DNA of 64,000 nt from Capitulum mitella (GCA_030062745.1 CP099839.1:501001-565000); one strand, 5' to 3'. Shown: positions 1 to 13,200, counted from the first letter of the stretch. Notes: generated by a model from the sequence alone, not told the origin. Made by a program: numbers and translations.

Positions 1-571
1 ATGTCCATTCCTGTGATGTATCTCCATTTTGCAATGTGTCCCTCAAACGTTGAGCGAGCGAGTCGAACTCTCAGCGCTAGGACTTTGTTCTTTTGGAGAT
101 CACTGTTCCTGGCTGTGTTCTTTTTGGAGTCCACTGTTCTTGGCTGTAGTCTTTTTAATGCGGTTACTCAACAAGAGCTTCCACTTGGATTAGTGTACGG
201 TGTCGCAGCGTCTTGCGCTAGTTTCTAGTGCCTGACGCTGGAGTTAAAGCGCAGACGGTCTGAAAAGAACATGTGTCCATCCACCATTATTGCTTTGTAT
301 TCGCGCTACGCCTGTTCTCCTCGTGAAACGGAATAAAATCCACCAGCGACCTCAGCTGGTTCCGAAAAAAACGCGAGGAGAACGCTCCTCTCCACAGAAC
401 ACGGTCCAGACGTGTATTGTTCTGGTGGTCGCGATTGCAACAAGTGACGACACCATTTCCGACATGTCGCGACAATCTCGAACTTCCACGCGCTTTGTAA
501 GTCCCATATTCCACGTGTTTCAGGAGCTGGACAGGTCGTCAGCCCGCCAGCCAGCCACGGTCCATCCGCAG

Positions 572-650
<79 letters not shown>

Positions 651-3600
651 TGTAGCTGCCCCCTCGCAATAACTATGACAAACGGTTTATTTACCCTTTA
701 TGATGTAACTTCGTCTATCATTTTCCATGCATGAGATAGTAAGTATATTGTCGTGTGTACCTGGCATTGCTATGTCGCGTACTCTGTTAACCCGTCCCCG
801 ACTGGGGGCAGTTGACCACCCCCCTAAGGTTTTTCTGGGATTGCGAGAGAACAAACAAACACAGAGCCACGAAACTTTGTGTACCTTTTGCTTCATCAAT
901 TTTACATCTCGTGTCAAAATTTTGACCTCAGGTCAGATCAGGTGCCTGACCTAGGTCAGGTCAAAAGCGCCTATGTCCAAAAAAGTTTAGCGCACTGCAA
1001 CTTTGTCGGAAAACAAGATATCTCAATAATACTTTCAGGGATTTGTGATCGTGATAGATGCAACAAATCTGCTATCTCAGATTTTTTGAAATTTTCCAGG
1101 TCATTGATCTAAGGCCAAGCCCATTTTCAACACATGTCGTCGTTTTTTCGGAAATTAACGGAATATTTCATAACATTTTTAGTGTGGAGTGAAGCAGACA
1201 TCTAGTTACCGTCATTGGGCAAAGTATCAATGACTTCCAGCCATTGACCTGAGGTCAGGACACGAATAACTGTAGTGAGCCAAAATGTACCACCGTCAAA
1301 ATCAGCGATGAATTACTCAGAACGGATAGAAAATGGCAGAACTAGCTTGCACAGACGTAAGTAATACCAGGAACCTCAAAAAGTTTGGAAAAGTAGCATA
1401 TTTTGGAAATAAACAGGCTCTCGCGACTAAAGCTTCACCAATTGTTTAGATTGCTAACTAATAAATTTTTCCAAAATTTAAGCATGAAAAACCATCACAA
1501 TAACCACTAAGATCAATAAAATTTACGTCGATAGGCTTTTTTCGCGAAAATAAAGGAACACTACAATTAGATCCCATCAATTTGTTACTGCGTACGGCAG
1601 CGGCGCACGCCTACAGCTAGCGCGAGAATTGCCGTGTCTTTAACTCAACATTTCGGCGTATATATTGAACAAATCTGGGAAATTAGACGTGTATCGGCAT
1701 CCGTGGACCTTTACTTGTGCACCGGTGCCTTTACCTTTGCGTTATTAGTCACAGCCCTTGAGATTCAGGCCATTTCTCGGTCCCATGCAGTCGGCTATGA
1801 GAAAACATATATAGGGCGTAAATTGCTTACATATTATCTAAAACTAAAAACAGGACCAATTTCAACCTCTACTCGTCACAAGCTTTCCATCGGTATGCTT
1901 ATTTTTATGGTGCGACAAACCGTTCGTGAGTTAGAGAGGGGCGGTAAACTCCCCCCCCCCCCCAGTCGCCGATGTTCGAAACCGACCGACGGTCGTGCGC
2001 GGGTTAATATCTTGGTTTCTACCGCAACAGAAAATGGCAGTATTCCGCAACACTCAAGACACTGTGTATTGAACATATACAGTCCTGTGTTGAACGTCAT
2101 TCGCTTTATGACAAATGAACGTGTCCAAAATCACATGTGTGTCAATAAACCAAATCTTTTAAGACCGAGCGTATCCTATGATGGGCGATGTTCTGAGCTG
2201 TGGCTACTTATTGTAAATCCTGTCGTTGCTTCAGGGATTCCGATATTTTCTACACGATACATGTAAATACACGCCTACGTGCATACATCCACATAAATCG
2301 TCCATTTCCAACTGCCTGTCGTATCAACATGCGGCATGAACAAGCAACGATTTTGTAGGTCGTTTAAACTTGAACAGATACGCTTTGACTTGTTCATTTC
2401 CGAGGTGTATCTAACACCACGGATCTTACATCGGGTGTTTTTTTCTTCCTCATTAGAGCCAGCATCCTGAAATGTAATGACCAACGTCAATGATATGACC
2501 CAAATGCAATACTTTGTGTTGGAATGCCTAACACGCCCCTTATTCGCTACAGCACTTGTTTAACGTCGTGATTAGGATACATCCTACTGCAACACGAATC
2601 ACGCCGAGCGTGGGACGAACTCTGCAGTGCAAGAAACGGTTGACACCAAGAGATAAACAGTCACATCGGTCGGTCAGACAACGGAGAAAAGATCTGGGAG
2701 ATGCCGAGCTTATCTGATCTGCACCACTTATCAGCTTCGCCTGATAAGTGATAAAACATCCGCGCAGGTTTTTAGACACCCATGAACGCGACCAAACGGC
2801 TTTAGGTATGTACAGTCAGGGGTATAGACCCCATGCAAAAAAAGGGTGAAATGAACTAGGTGAGCATTCGCAGATCTTCAAGTGACAGTTAACACGTCTC
2901 ACGCATTCCCGGGTGAATAGGGTGAATATATAACACAAATATACAGTGAATGGTGACGCGGTGGAGATCATTTCGTCAAACGGCAGCAGTGTCCACCCAG
3001 CTGGGGAGTCAAGTGGGACACCGCGAGTCAGCAGGAGATCCAGTGGAGCTCGGTTCCCCGTCGAGACCGACGCCTGCTGCTGATTCCCTGGCGAGATCGG
3101 CATCCTGTGCCGAGATCGGCGCCCCCTGGCGGTCTCCTGTTGCGACTGACGCCCTCTTGCGGTCCTGGCAGGCCGCGACCGCGGTCCTCACGCTGAGACG
3201 TTCCTGACGTGCGGCGGGCTCTTCCCCCGGCCCGAAGACCAGTCGACGCCGGCGCTCCGTCCCACGAGAGGCCTCAGGCTGCCGTGTCCAGGCCGTGCAT
3301 TGTTACGGATCACCATCCGCGGGTTAAGCGCCCGGTCTGGTCGAGTGCACGTGACTGGTTTCTCGCAGAATCACTCTGAGCGGTTGCACGGTCAAGATTC
3401 TTTGCGCGAAGGGCAAATGCTTGATCGCATTTCCTCTCCCCTTTCTTTCCATGCTTTCGCTGGCAGTCCACTGGAGCATTGCCAGGCGGTCTCAGGGAAG
3501 CAGGAACAAGTGCTTCTTTATTTTTTGCTACGTGATTTTATGTGGTCTTTTGGGACCGATCCACTCAATGTGAACAATTACTCTGAGTTGGGCGCCTGCC

Positions 3601-3830
3601 TCCTCTATCGTGTTTCACGCTTCCTTCTGGCTCCTACTACTTTTTGATACGAGGAAGCTTACTTTACCCTCCGTTTTCAGGTCGCTTTGAGGGTTTCCGG
3701 TACGAATTTCGTGAACGTTTTTGCTTTCCGTGACGTGAGATTGCAGCTCGTTCCTGATGGGAGCCTGTCGGCTCTCCGCGCTGAATGGCGAGCTGCAGCG
3801 AGCGGGCGGCAGCCGCCGGCACGCCGTTGG
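1..3830. other. Intergenic region, no gene recognised
   Basis: I find no open frame here with recognisable protein features. The stretch contains a long TA microsatellite, an A/T-rich patch at about 870-1290 with repeated AGGTCA half-sites, and a poly-C run near 1950. From about 2950 to 3300 it becomes GC- and CpG-rich, but the open frames there have no domain signature. Confidence 0.5.
573..640. repeat. (TA)n microsatellite, about 34 units
   Basis: An uninterrupted TA dinucleotide tract, followed by a short CACACATATATG tail. The open frames across it that encode runs of Tyr-Ile are artefacts of the repeat. Confidence 0.98.
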
Positions 3831-4769
3831 CTAGGCGTGGTCGACGGTGGCCACCACGCGCCGTCGAGGCGCCACCTGGCGGCGTCGCAGGCCGAGCAGG
3901 TCGCGGTAGGCGTTGCGCAGGCTGCGGTTCATCAGGCCGTAGGTGGCGCCCTCGAAGATGGTGCAGCCGAGCCGCAGCACGTGCACCAGGCTGGCCAGCT
4001 CGGGCATCGAGTGCCAGCGCTGGTACAGCCGGAACACGGGCGTCGTCACGTCCATCACCAGCGACAGCGAGACCAGCTTCAGGATGTTCTTGAACGACTG
4101 GAAGTTGGCGAAGAAACGGTCGTTCTCGGAGACGGCGCCGCCGCCGAGCGCGTGCCGCGCGTACTGGATGGAGCGCGACTGCCGCCAGCCGACCACCGCC
4201 GTGAAGAGGAACAACAGCGACGTCACCAGGCTGACGGCGAATACCTTGCCCTCGAACAGGAACATGTAGGTGCTGGGGAGCACCGCCTCCCAGCGGCAGC
4301 CGGGGAACAGCACCGTCGCGTTGACGGCCGGGTCCGAGAACTGCGCCACCGTCGTCGAGTCGGCCCAGTGGAAGGCAGCGCCGGTGCCCAGCAGCCAGGC
4401 GAACATGAGCCAGCTGGCCGGCCGGAGCGCGCGCAGGCGCCGCTCCATGACCACGTAGTAGCGCAGCGGGGATGTGACGGCCGTGTACTGGTCGACGGCG
4501 ATGCAGAGCGTGGAGACCTTGACGGCACCGGCCGTGGCCACCACCATGAACTGGAAGGCAGTGCAGGCCGGCACGAAGCCAAGCGTGATCTCCAGCAGGC
4601 CCAGCAGCGACAGCACCAGGCCGAAGAGGAAGTCGAAGCCGGACAGGTAGGCCACCAGCACGGCCATCGGCTCGTCACGCAGGTGTCGGTACTTGAAGAC
4701 GGTGACCAGAGGCAGCGAGAAAACGGCCATCACCAGCACACCCACGGCGACCTTCACCCAGATCAGCAT
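3831..4769 (-). CDS. Divergent rhodopsin-family GPCR-like seven-helix receptor
   Basis: From the ATG at 4769 the protein is 312 residues with about seven hydrophobic helices: roughly 5-27, 35-60, 70-92, 117-135, 168-197, 228-248 and 263-282. Cys69 at the start of helix 3 and Cys158 in the second extracellular loop fit the conserved class A disulfide. Asp93-Gln94-Tyr95 sits where the DRY motif is expected and is followed by SPLRY, as in class A loop 2. There is an N-glycosylation site, Asn150-Ala-Thr. Helix 6 lacks CWxP, and helix 7 reads EGATYGLMN instead of NPxxY, so the receptor is highly divergent. The frame stays open upstream to about 4840, where TTCAG resembles a splice acceptor. That extension adds an Asn-Ala-Thr glycosylation site before helix 1, so the real N-terminus probably comes from an upstream exon. 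The ligand cannot be inferred. The plasma membrane is the expected location. Confidence 0.75.
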   Translation of the reverse strand: MLIWVKVAVGVLVMAVFSLPLVTVFKYRHLRDEPMAVLVAYLSGFDFLFGLVLSLLGLLEITLGFVPACTAFQFMVVATAGAVKVSTLCIAVDQYTAVTSPLRYYVVMERRLRALRPASWLMFAWLLGTGAAFHWADSTTVAQFSDPAVNATVLFPGCRWEAVLPSTYMFLFEGKVFAVSLVTSLLFLFTAVVGWRQSRSIQYARHALGGGAVSENDRFFANFQSFKNILKLVSLSLVMDVTTPVFRLYQRWHSMPELASLVHVLRLGCTIFEGATYGLMNRSLRNAYRDLLGLRRRQVAPRRRVVATVDHA

Positions 4770-4840
4770 CGTCGCCGCCTTCGTCTGGGTTTCGGGGACG
4801 GCGGGATGGAGGAAGGTGGCGTTTCGCCGGCCGGCGACGA

Positions 4841-6888
4841 CTGAAGATGACGTCGCCGGTCACGGCAGGCAGCGGAGTCGGCCGGACTGATGCCGCCGAC
4901 CGTCAGCGAAACGGACGGCGGGCGACGTCAGAGTCATCAGCAGGGAGGACAGCGAGCGGCAGCGACGCCCAAGGCTGGGGCGTGTCGATGATGCGGATGT
5001 CGGATCGAGGAGGAAGCATTTTCCTATGGAGATGTCTCGACGACAGAAATACGCAGGATACGACCTAAACTTGCAGCATAACACCTGGCGAACAGGGAAC
5101 AGGAAAGGGGAGGGGAACAAAGGTCTGATCAGACAACTTCAAACGGCTGTCTGCGCGCAGACAAGGCCGGGAGAGTTGATTGCCTGGCCCAGGTTTTCAC
5201 TCCAAACCGACTGTCCGTGCCTGAGTGCGTTCCGGTGCTGTTCTCCGGAAGCAGGCAGTGCGACGCCACCGCCCTCACCGGCCTTCGTTCCTCAGTGTCG
5301 GACCCTGATGATCACTGCTGGTTTTTAACCAACACAGTGAGCCAGTGCTTACCAATTACACGGTATTAGAGGGCTCTGTCGACTCGGGTAGATGCTTTAG
5401 CGCAAGTTTATGACCCTGATAGGCAGAATATGCTGTTTCTTCGGTACAAGCACAGCTTCTGTGAAGAATCGCAGCGTAATGCTTTGTTCGCTGCTCATTA
5501 GCTCCGTATCAAGTCTCTGGCACCGGATTTTCCGGCAGAAATCTTCTGTTCGCATTATCCAGATTGGGACATGACCCTCAACAAATGCAGGAGGTCCAAC
5601 GAAATAAGAATCTTACATGATCTGTTCTACGCATACGCATCTGCGAGAATCCAGCTAGAGAAAATAAGACGTCCCATTAGCTGTGCTTAAAACTATGGCT
5701 TTGTCAGTCTACGGACGGATAATGTTTTTGTGATCATTCGCGGTGCCATGGAGGATGATCCATGCAATGTGATGCTGGCAAAGATGTCTACACAACTTTT
5801 TGAGGAATGGTGGACGAGGATCCACATTGCGTAACCCTGTGGACATGGATGTGGCTGTAATCTCTGGAAGCCTGGTGGACGAGACAAGGATAGGCGCTGC
5901 CGCTGTGTGCCGCTGTGGACAGAGACATCCAGTGTTGAGCTGTGGACGAAAGGTCAGAGATCAATGTTGCATGACGCCAATATAGAATTTCTACGGAATC
6001 CGTGAGGACCCTGCACGTGACCTGTATTTTCCTGAAACAAAGTTGAGACCATTTTTCATTGCTGTCGTGACTAAAAGAGCACCTATCGAGAGAACCGTTC
6101 CATGTTAATCCGTTTAGTTTCTACGGTAAAAAATGGACTCGCCCGAAAGAACAACTGAAGAGAGCATGGTCTATATATTTCATGACCTAAGTCAATCGCA
6201 GCAGTTATACTGGCATTGCGTTATTACTTCTTGATGGCCATCGGCAGCATTAACGCACCCTAAACCACATCAATAACGGGATCGCCATTATTTATGGCGC
6301 TTGCAACACATCGCAAAAACACAGACCACTATTCGTCGGAACACGATGAGTGGACATAAGACTGTTCGCCTGAGATGTGAGCACCACGACATGTTGCACA
6401 AGCCTGCGGTACAATTGCGACGGGAATGAACTCCCACATATGTTCCCTGTCAACACGGACACAGCATGGACTCTGACATGCAGCGTACCGATGGAGCCTC
6501 GTTAGGTTCTTGGGCAGAATCTCTTTGCTGAAATGATAACCTTCTTGGAAACATCGTTTATACTTCATTAGCCTATACATACGAATACGGCTACATTCAG
6601 CTTTAAACAGAACATTTGACTGCATCACAATTACCTTACAATCACATGTCTAAAGAAGAGCGGCAATGTGAGTAGTACGTGGTTCGTTCGGCTGGCATCG
6701 CTGGTCTTTGGTTTGACTGTCTCGGCATCGAGGGACTTGCCCACCACACCGACACAAACGGGCCCTGCACCCAACTCTCGCCGGCCGTCACCCGCCGAGA
6801 GTTACAGGCTACGCATGCCGGCGGCTTTGCCAGACTAACCAAATCAGAGCGAAACGCTGCGGCTCCGTTCCCCGCGTCTTAACGACGT
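4841..6888. other. Gene-free spacer between the GPCR and SLC49 paralog A
   Basis: It probably holds the 5' exon or exons of the GPCR (minus strand, above 4840) and the 3' UTR of the transporter (minus strand, below 7083). I could not place either. No protein domain is visible on either strand. Confidence 0.4.
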
Positions 6889-7110
6889 CTCGGCCCTGGC
6901 CCTGCCTCCCAGCCCGTTCTGGGTCAGATCCAGAGCGTCACACATGGCCCGGCCCTGCCTCCGGCCCGTCCGAGGTCAAGTCCGTGTTGCAGGGACCGGC
7001 CCGTCCTGCGCCCCGTTCTGGGTCACGTTCAGGACGTCACACACGGACTGGCCTTGCCCCGGCCCGTCCGAGGTCAACTCCTTCACGCAGGGACCGGCCC
7101 GTCCTGCGCC
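6889..7110. repeat. 98-bp tandem repeat overlapping the last coding exon of SLC49 paralog A
   Basis: The segment GCAGGGACCGGCCCGTCCTG occurs at 7087 and again at 6989, exactly 98 bp apart. A third, partial, more diverged unit reaches about 6889. The outer copy contains the last codons and stop of the transporter (minus strand); the inner copies lie in its 3' flank. The unit therefore derives from the end of the coding exon. Confidence 0.85.
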
Positions 7111-7267
7111 GTGTCGGCAGCGTCTCTGGCGCTGATGACGGTTTCTGTGTCGGACGGCGGCCCGGCTGCGCCCGTGTCCCGGTTGGTGCGGTGGTACGGC
7201 GTGTCGAACAGCAGGGTGAAGCAGATGGCGGAGACCGCTATCATAGCCGTCAGCAGCATGTAGTAAT
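7083..7267 (-). CDS. Paralog A exon 10 (last helix and C-terminal tail)
   Basis: The acceptor is CGCCAG before ATTACTAC (phase 1). The exon encodes helix 12, then FDTPYHRTNRD and a short hydrophilic tail ending at TGA 7083. The stop lies inside the 98-bp tandem repeat. Confidence 0.85.
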
Positions 7268-10200
7268 CTGGCGGCGGAGCAAGCAGGAGTTGGTAAATTA
7301 TCAGCGGACAATGTAGCGAAACACGCCGTGAGTGGGAAGAGTTACGTGTCAAGTATCAGAGTATCAGCATCACGTATGCGCAAACATTCCTGTTCACGCA
7401 TATTTGCATTTTATTAACGTGATGCACTGATATTCATGGAATTCACAATGAACAAATCAAGCAGATAGGTTTTACATTGAATGGGCAAGGAAAATAGGCT
7501 TTACAGGGGAGCTTAATGGATAGGCTTTTGAACGGGTTGCATGTTCACATACTTTTCCAGAAGCTTTACAGGAGGTGAAAACGTAAGGCCGAGTGGTTTC
7601 AAACTGGACTTCCAAGAACATCCACTAAGAGGTTCCACGTCGTCGGAACACAGGGGCGAAACGGCGGCCCCACGCGATGGCACAGTGTTCCCGGCGTGCT
7701 CACAGGTATAGTCGAGAGGCTCGACAGCCCCGGCGGCGCCGTCCACGGTGCAGACCTCTCTGAGCCGAGCCTCCGGCGAGACGGGCCGGCCCATCACCGT
7801 GCCCAGGATCACCAGCGCCGCGCCCACCAGCGAGCCTGAGGTGCCGCACGCGTGACGTCACCGCGGCGGGCAGCAGAGCGGCGCTGAGACAGGCTCAGAG
7901 ACTGTCACCACAGAATGTGAGGCGCCGGACACGTGACGCCACCGCAAGGTGCAGCAGAGGACTGCCATCGGAACGCCTACGTCATTACAACGCGTTCAAC
8001 GGGCTTCTCATCAAAAGTCAAGCAGGGAATAAGCGATAACCAACGGGCTACTTTAACTCCCGTCTGAGAAACCACTTTCGTTTCCCGTTGCTTGATGCAG
8101 TTGTCGCAAGCATAGGACAACTATGCTTGTCTTATGCTTGCGACGACGGCGGAACGGCGAGGGGAGAGGGCACGATGGCACCGTGCCCTCTCCTTTACTG
8201 GCGAAATTAAACGTGCCCTGCGGCGCTGCATGATATGCATAAATGGCTCGCAAACTGGCCGGTGCCCCCTCCCCTTGCCAGAACACGTTACACCCTGGTG
8301 AACGCAAACATATATCATGTGTTCACTCGCTCGTTACCCTCCTTGACGTATTGCTATAATGCACCTACCACGCGGAAGATGAAACTTTGTCGAAATGGGG
8401 GCGCTCAGGTAAATAATTACATGGTATTGCATTACATTGTATCGTATGGAAAATCACATCTATGTGAAGGAAAACTTCTTGCTTATAACCAAAATCAGTT
8501 GATGGGCGAACACTAAAATTGTGATACACCAGAGCATTCCACAAACGTATGACTAACCCGGTATAAAGATGAGTGAGTTGCTGTACGTCTGGTCGATTGG
8601 GTACGTGGCCTCCACTCCCAGTTCAATGACCACGGGGTAGGTGCCAACTCCCACCAGGCCAACCAGGCCAATGGACAATGCCACCAGCCACTGCAGGTCT
8701 GGGTATCGTACCGCCTGTAACAACAGGGCCGTACAACAGACTGGTACCATGACCAACAATGAGTCCAGTAACGAGTGCACTGCCTACAGCAGGAAAGATG
8801 TGAAGCTGGCCAGCATGATGAACACCATGTCCGGACACCACGTCACATGCTGGTGAGACGTGGAGGTGATCACAGTTTTCATTACCATGTCACGGTACAT
8901 CAGAAACCCAAACAGCAAAACCAAGCCGTCCTTATTAATAAATGCAGGAGCGGACGTTAGTGGTCAAAGTGGGCCACAAACGTCTGAAGTCTAGTTCGGC
9001 CACACTAATGAATCAACAGGACGCCCTTCGTGATTGATCAGTGTACTTTCCGTTTCTTGCTTTCAATAAGAACAAGCATCCCGTGAAATCGTTGCCTCTT
9101 ATGCAAAATCTTACAGTCAAAACAAAAACGCAGCGTTCAGTTGGGCAAAAAGTCGGCATTTTTTCATACACGAAAGACGAAAGCAGGCGGCTTTCGTCAT
9201 TTCATTCATTTTATTTCTTCTTTTTTCACTGTTATTTTTTTCTTCCATTCAAATTCACATCCATTTCACTGTTTTTTTTTTCATACCAATCATTTCACCT
9301 GGCAGAAGATGATCAGACAAACGGCCGTCGCTGAGTAGGATATCTTCACCGTTTGAACAGCACTCCCTGATTTCATGGAGATCATGCCGAGCAGAATGGC
9401 GCCAGGAATGCCACATCCAAATAGAAGCGCACCGCATATGCCGACAAAACCCTGCGTGAAAAAAAATGCACGCCTTGCAGAGGAGCTGCAACACGTGTAC
9501 CGAATTCAGATGTGGAATCAATCAGAAAATGAATGAGAACGATGGAGATTCGGATCAAATTCAAACAGTAGCATGGAATAACTAACTCAACTTAAGGAAC
9601 GCAAATTTAACATGGATGTTGCAGCACACTTCGGCACTGCCTGTGTTTCCTCTATTCCGGATATGCAAAAGTTGCGTTTTCTAAACATTCCAGTGCATCT
9701 AAGGCCTGTCAATCCCTGCAGCGCGGTGTGTGGGTGGCCGCGGCCTCTGCCGACTGACCGCCGAGTAGCCGGTGGTGCAGAGCATCTGACCCAGCAGGGT
9801 GGCCACGCCGTTCATGGCGCCGATCGCCGGCCCGAAACACAGTGCGAGCGTCACCAGCGCCCGGCTGGAGAGCAAGGACCGCATCGTCCGCAGGAACGGC
9901 TCCGGCCGCTGCACGTGAGCCGCGCTCGGACTGGGCGGCGTCGGCGGGTGGGACCTGCCGGGCTCATGCACGGTCACAGCAGGGACTTGCCAGGGTCAGG
10001 TACGGTCACAGGAGGGACCTGCCGAGGCGGACCTGCCGGGATCAGGTACGGTCACAGCGAGGACCTGCCGGGGTTAGGTACGATCACAGCAGGAACCTGT
10101 GGGGTTCAGGTATGGCATCAGGTGGGACCTGGAACATTCAGCTCAGCACATTTACAAACAGCGTAGGGACAGTTACCGTCCAGATAATCGAAAGAGGGCC

Positions 10201-13200
10201 AGTGAGCTGCAGGACTCGCGCGGTGACGCGGACTCACGAGGCAATACAGGACTCACGGCCGGTCATTCACGAGCAGATGTAAGAATCACGAAGGGATGTG
10301 GGGCTCACGAAGTGATGCTGAACTCATGAGGTGAAGAGGATTCCCCGTGTGATAGAGGAATTGCACCTGGGGACTGAAGACGTGATGCCGGTCTCCCGAC
10401 TGAGGCTTCACGAAATGACGGAGGACTCACGACCAATGACTCACAAGGTGATGCCGGACTGACGACTGACGATCTACGAGGTGACGGAGGACTCACGACC
10501 GGGACTCACGAGGTGATGCCGAACGCGGCTGCCAGGGCGGCCACGATGGCAGGGAACGCCCAGACGGTGTTGATGAGCGGCACGTCAGCCGGCCCCCGGA
10601 CGTACAGCGGCGTGATCGAGATGCCCAGCATACAGCCGATCGGGTTCGCTGCGGCAGGAGAGCAGCGTTGGCGGACGGCGGGACAGCTGACCTACAAGGT
10701 CAGCCGCGCCCGTGAACTGTGCATGCAGAGGATCTCATCCGACTGCTGGATTCAGTCTGTCAAAGTACAAAGTCAAGTGGCAGCAAGAATTATAATTTGA
10801 ACGTACCATTCAGTATTAAAATGTATATCAATGTCATAATTTTGGGCGAATTTAAAAAGGATCCGCAAGACCACAACAAAATGTTGCACATACACCAGTA
10901 GGCCAGTTTTTCCACATTCATCACCAGCTGATCACTGTACCGGTAACAAACCAGAATCAAAATCGTAAAGTTCAGTTATGTGTGATGTGAGTTCTGATGT
11001 AAGTTCACCTGATGCCTTATTTTCATGATCTGCAAGACAGGCTGGATGGTTTGTATTAAAAAGGCTTTGTACATCATACACTTCACATGACGTTCGAAAA
11101 GCAATTAAAGAGCAATATTAGACCCCATTCGACAAATTGGGTACGTTTTACGGCCCACGCCCCGAAAACAATGCCAGTAAATGTCTTTTGCAAAACTTCT
11201 TTCAGAAGAGGTTTCTGTGAAACACTGGAAAAAAGAGTGTGGGTTTACCACAGATGACAATGTGCTGACGTATGCTATGGAAATTTTCGAAATCTCCAGA
11301 ATGGCTGCTCGATTGGTTTTAATGTACACATTATGCATAGGTCACTGCATTAAGAAATCGTTGCGCCACTTATCTTCTCAGAGACGATTTTGCCCAGCTC
11401 GAGAGAAAGCACTGAATGCACGACAAAGACAACAGCCCTGCCGACACACAGAGACTTCACGCTTCCCGACTACTCCATCTGCTCCTCGGAGACGGCAGAT
11501 AATTACCGTCAAATCTACTTATAACGAATCCGAGATTTATGGCAATTTTTGGTCAAGCTTAACACTTCCTATCTTCTGCACAGCATGAAGCAGAGTAAGA
11601 GCTATTCAGTACACTCTTGTTTATCACCCGAAATTTCTAAACCAAAAGCACCTTAACCAAAGATGAGGACACCTTTTTGGTCAGGGTACCAAAGGAGGTC
11701 CATTCCTTGGTGAGGGCACATTCGATTCTGGCCTGCAGAAAATTTGCACTGACAAGTCGCGTCGGTGGGCCTCAGAATAAAGCGCTCTGATGGGGCGGGG
11801 ACATCTTTTGCCCCCTCCCTATCTTGTGATCTACTCAACTGATTGCAACAAAACTTTGTGGAAAAGCAGCTTGCATAATTGACTAACTTCCCTCAAAATC
11901 AGTGACCTGGATTGCGTTCATTAAGGTCAACTGAGTCAACCGTCGAATTAGTAAAGCTCCTCCTTTCACCAAAATTACAGAACCGATGGCAACAAAATTT
12001 TGTAGGACCTTAGTCTTTACTATGGTCTTACATCCCGCGAAGCGACGTTGACCTAGGCCGGGTCAAACGAGGTCATCCCAAGCCAAAATATGAAAATGTT
12101 GCATTTCGTTGGAATCGATCATAATACAGCGTGGTGGGGTGTTAGTACGTGAGATATATTTGCATAGCCCTACGTTACGCCACTTTCTTGGTTTATCTCA
12201 GGTAATCCTATGTCATCTGAGGTCAACAAAATAAATGCTCCGAAAATCCAATAGAGATCTTTACGACGTATCCACAGAAAATGAAACAATATTTCATTGA
12301 CACTAATCGACCTTGGGTGCTTCTGTTGACCTTACCTAGTTTTCCTGTGCTTTGAGGCAACTGCAGTTATAATTCGGTCAAGGTCCCCACCACTTTCCCA
12401 TGTCATCCATTTGCAGAATGCTGGATTTTCATACATGTTCCCGATTGACCTCGACTGACATGATACGGGCTGCCTGTGCCTTTGGATTGTAAATTTATCG
12501 CACGGATTGACTCTCCACAATGTTCTGCTGCTGACTTCCCGACAAAACCTATTCCATGCGCGAAATGCCCTTCATTCGGCCCGACATGCGTGCGGAAAGA
12601 TCGGCCCGCTTTTTGAATTCGCCGAGCTGGAGTGAAAAAGTTGCCGAACGATGTTGAAATATGGAACGGAAAAGATTAAGAGTTCAGCAGAAGACACACA
12701 AAATTCCCTCATCCTGGCTCCATTCCCGTGGATGCTATGCACAGAGAAACATGAAAGGTTTGTACCCCACTAGTACAAAGTTAAATCACTAGATCGGCAG
12801 TGTCGGCAGCGCAGTCGGCAGCCAAATACACCAGAAAAATATGCGTGGCTACGACAAGGATACAACGAACGGAGGCGAACGCACCCGAGTATTTTTCTGG
12901 GGATGTGCTCGTTCCACGATGCTCTGCTGAGGAACAAAAGACGTGCATTGCAAGAGAAGAATGAAACGTTAGAGGTAGCTAAGAAAGCAGGTCCTGCGGC
13001 CAAGAAAGGTAAATTTGAGCAAAATTGTTAGACATTTCAAGATTCCGACCCCGACGATTGTCATCAGTTAAGAGCAATGAATTAAGAGCAAGAATAACAT
13101 CAAAACAAAACTCTTGTCGTTGTTCTTTGCTTTTCTTAGAACTTTTGGTAACCCATACCGTATGAACTTAATGTGTGATTGTTTCGTGCCTTCGGCTATA

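Noticed and set aside
290-655. Open frames on both strands across the TA tract, encoding Tyr-Ile runs
   Set aside because: The frames stay open because of the dinucleotide repeat; no domain or splice context supports them.
3687-4844. Long plus-strand frame (385 codons) opposite the GPCR
   Set aside because: It is the GC-rich mirror of the receptor exon, with His/Arg/Gln-rich low-complexity sequence and no domain. The minus strand has seven helices and receptor motifs.
12600-13020. Possible coding exon on the minus strand (77 codons, Cys/Arg-rich)
   Set aside because: No splice sites in phase and no recognisable family; similar frames arise throughout the window.
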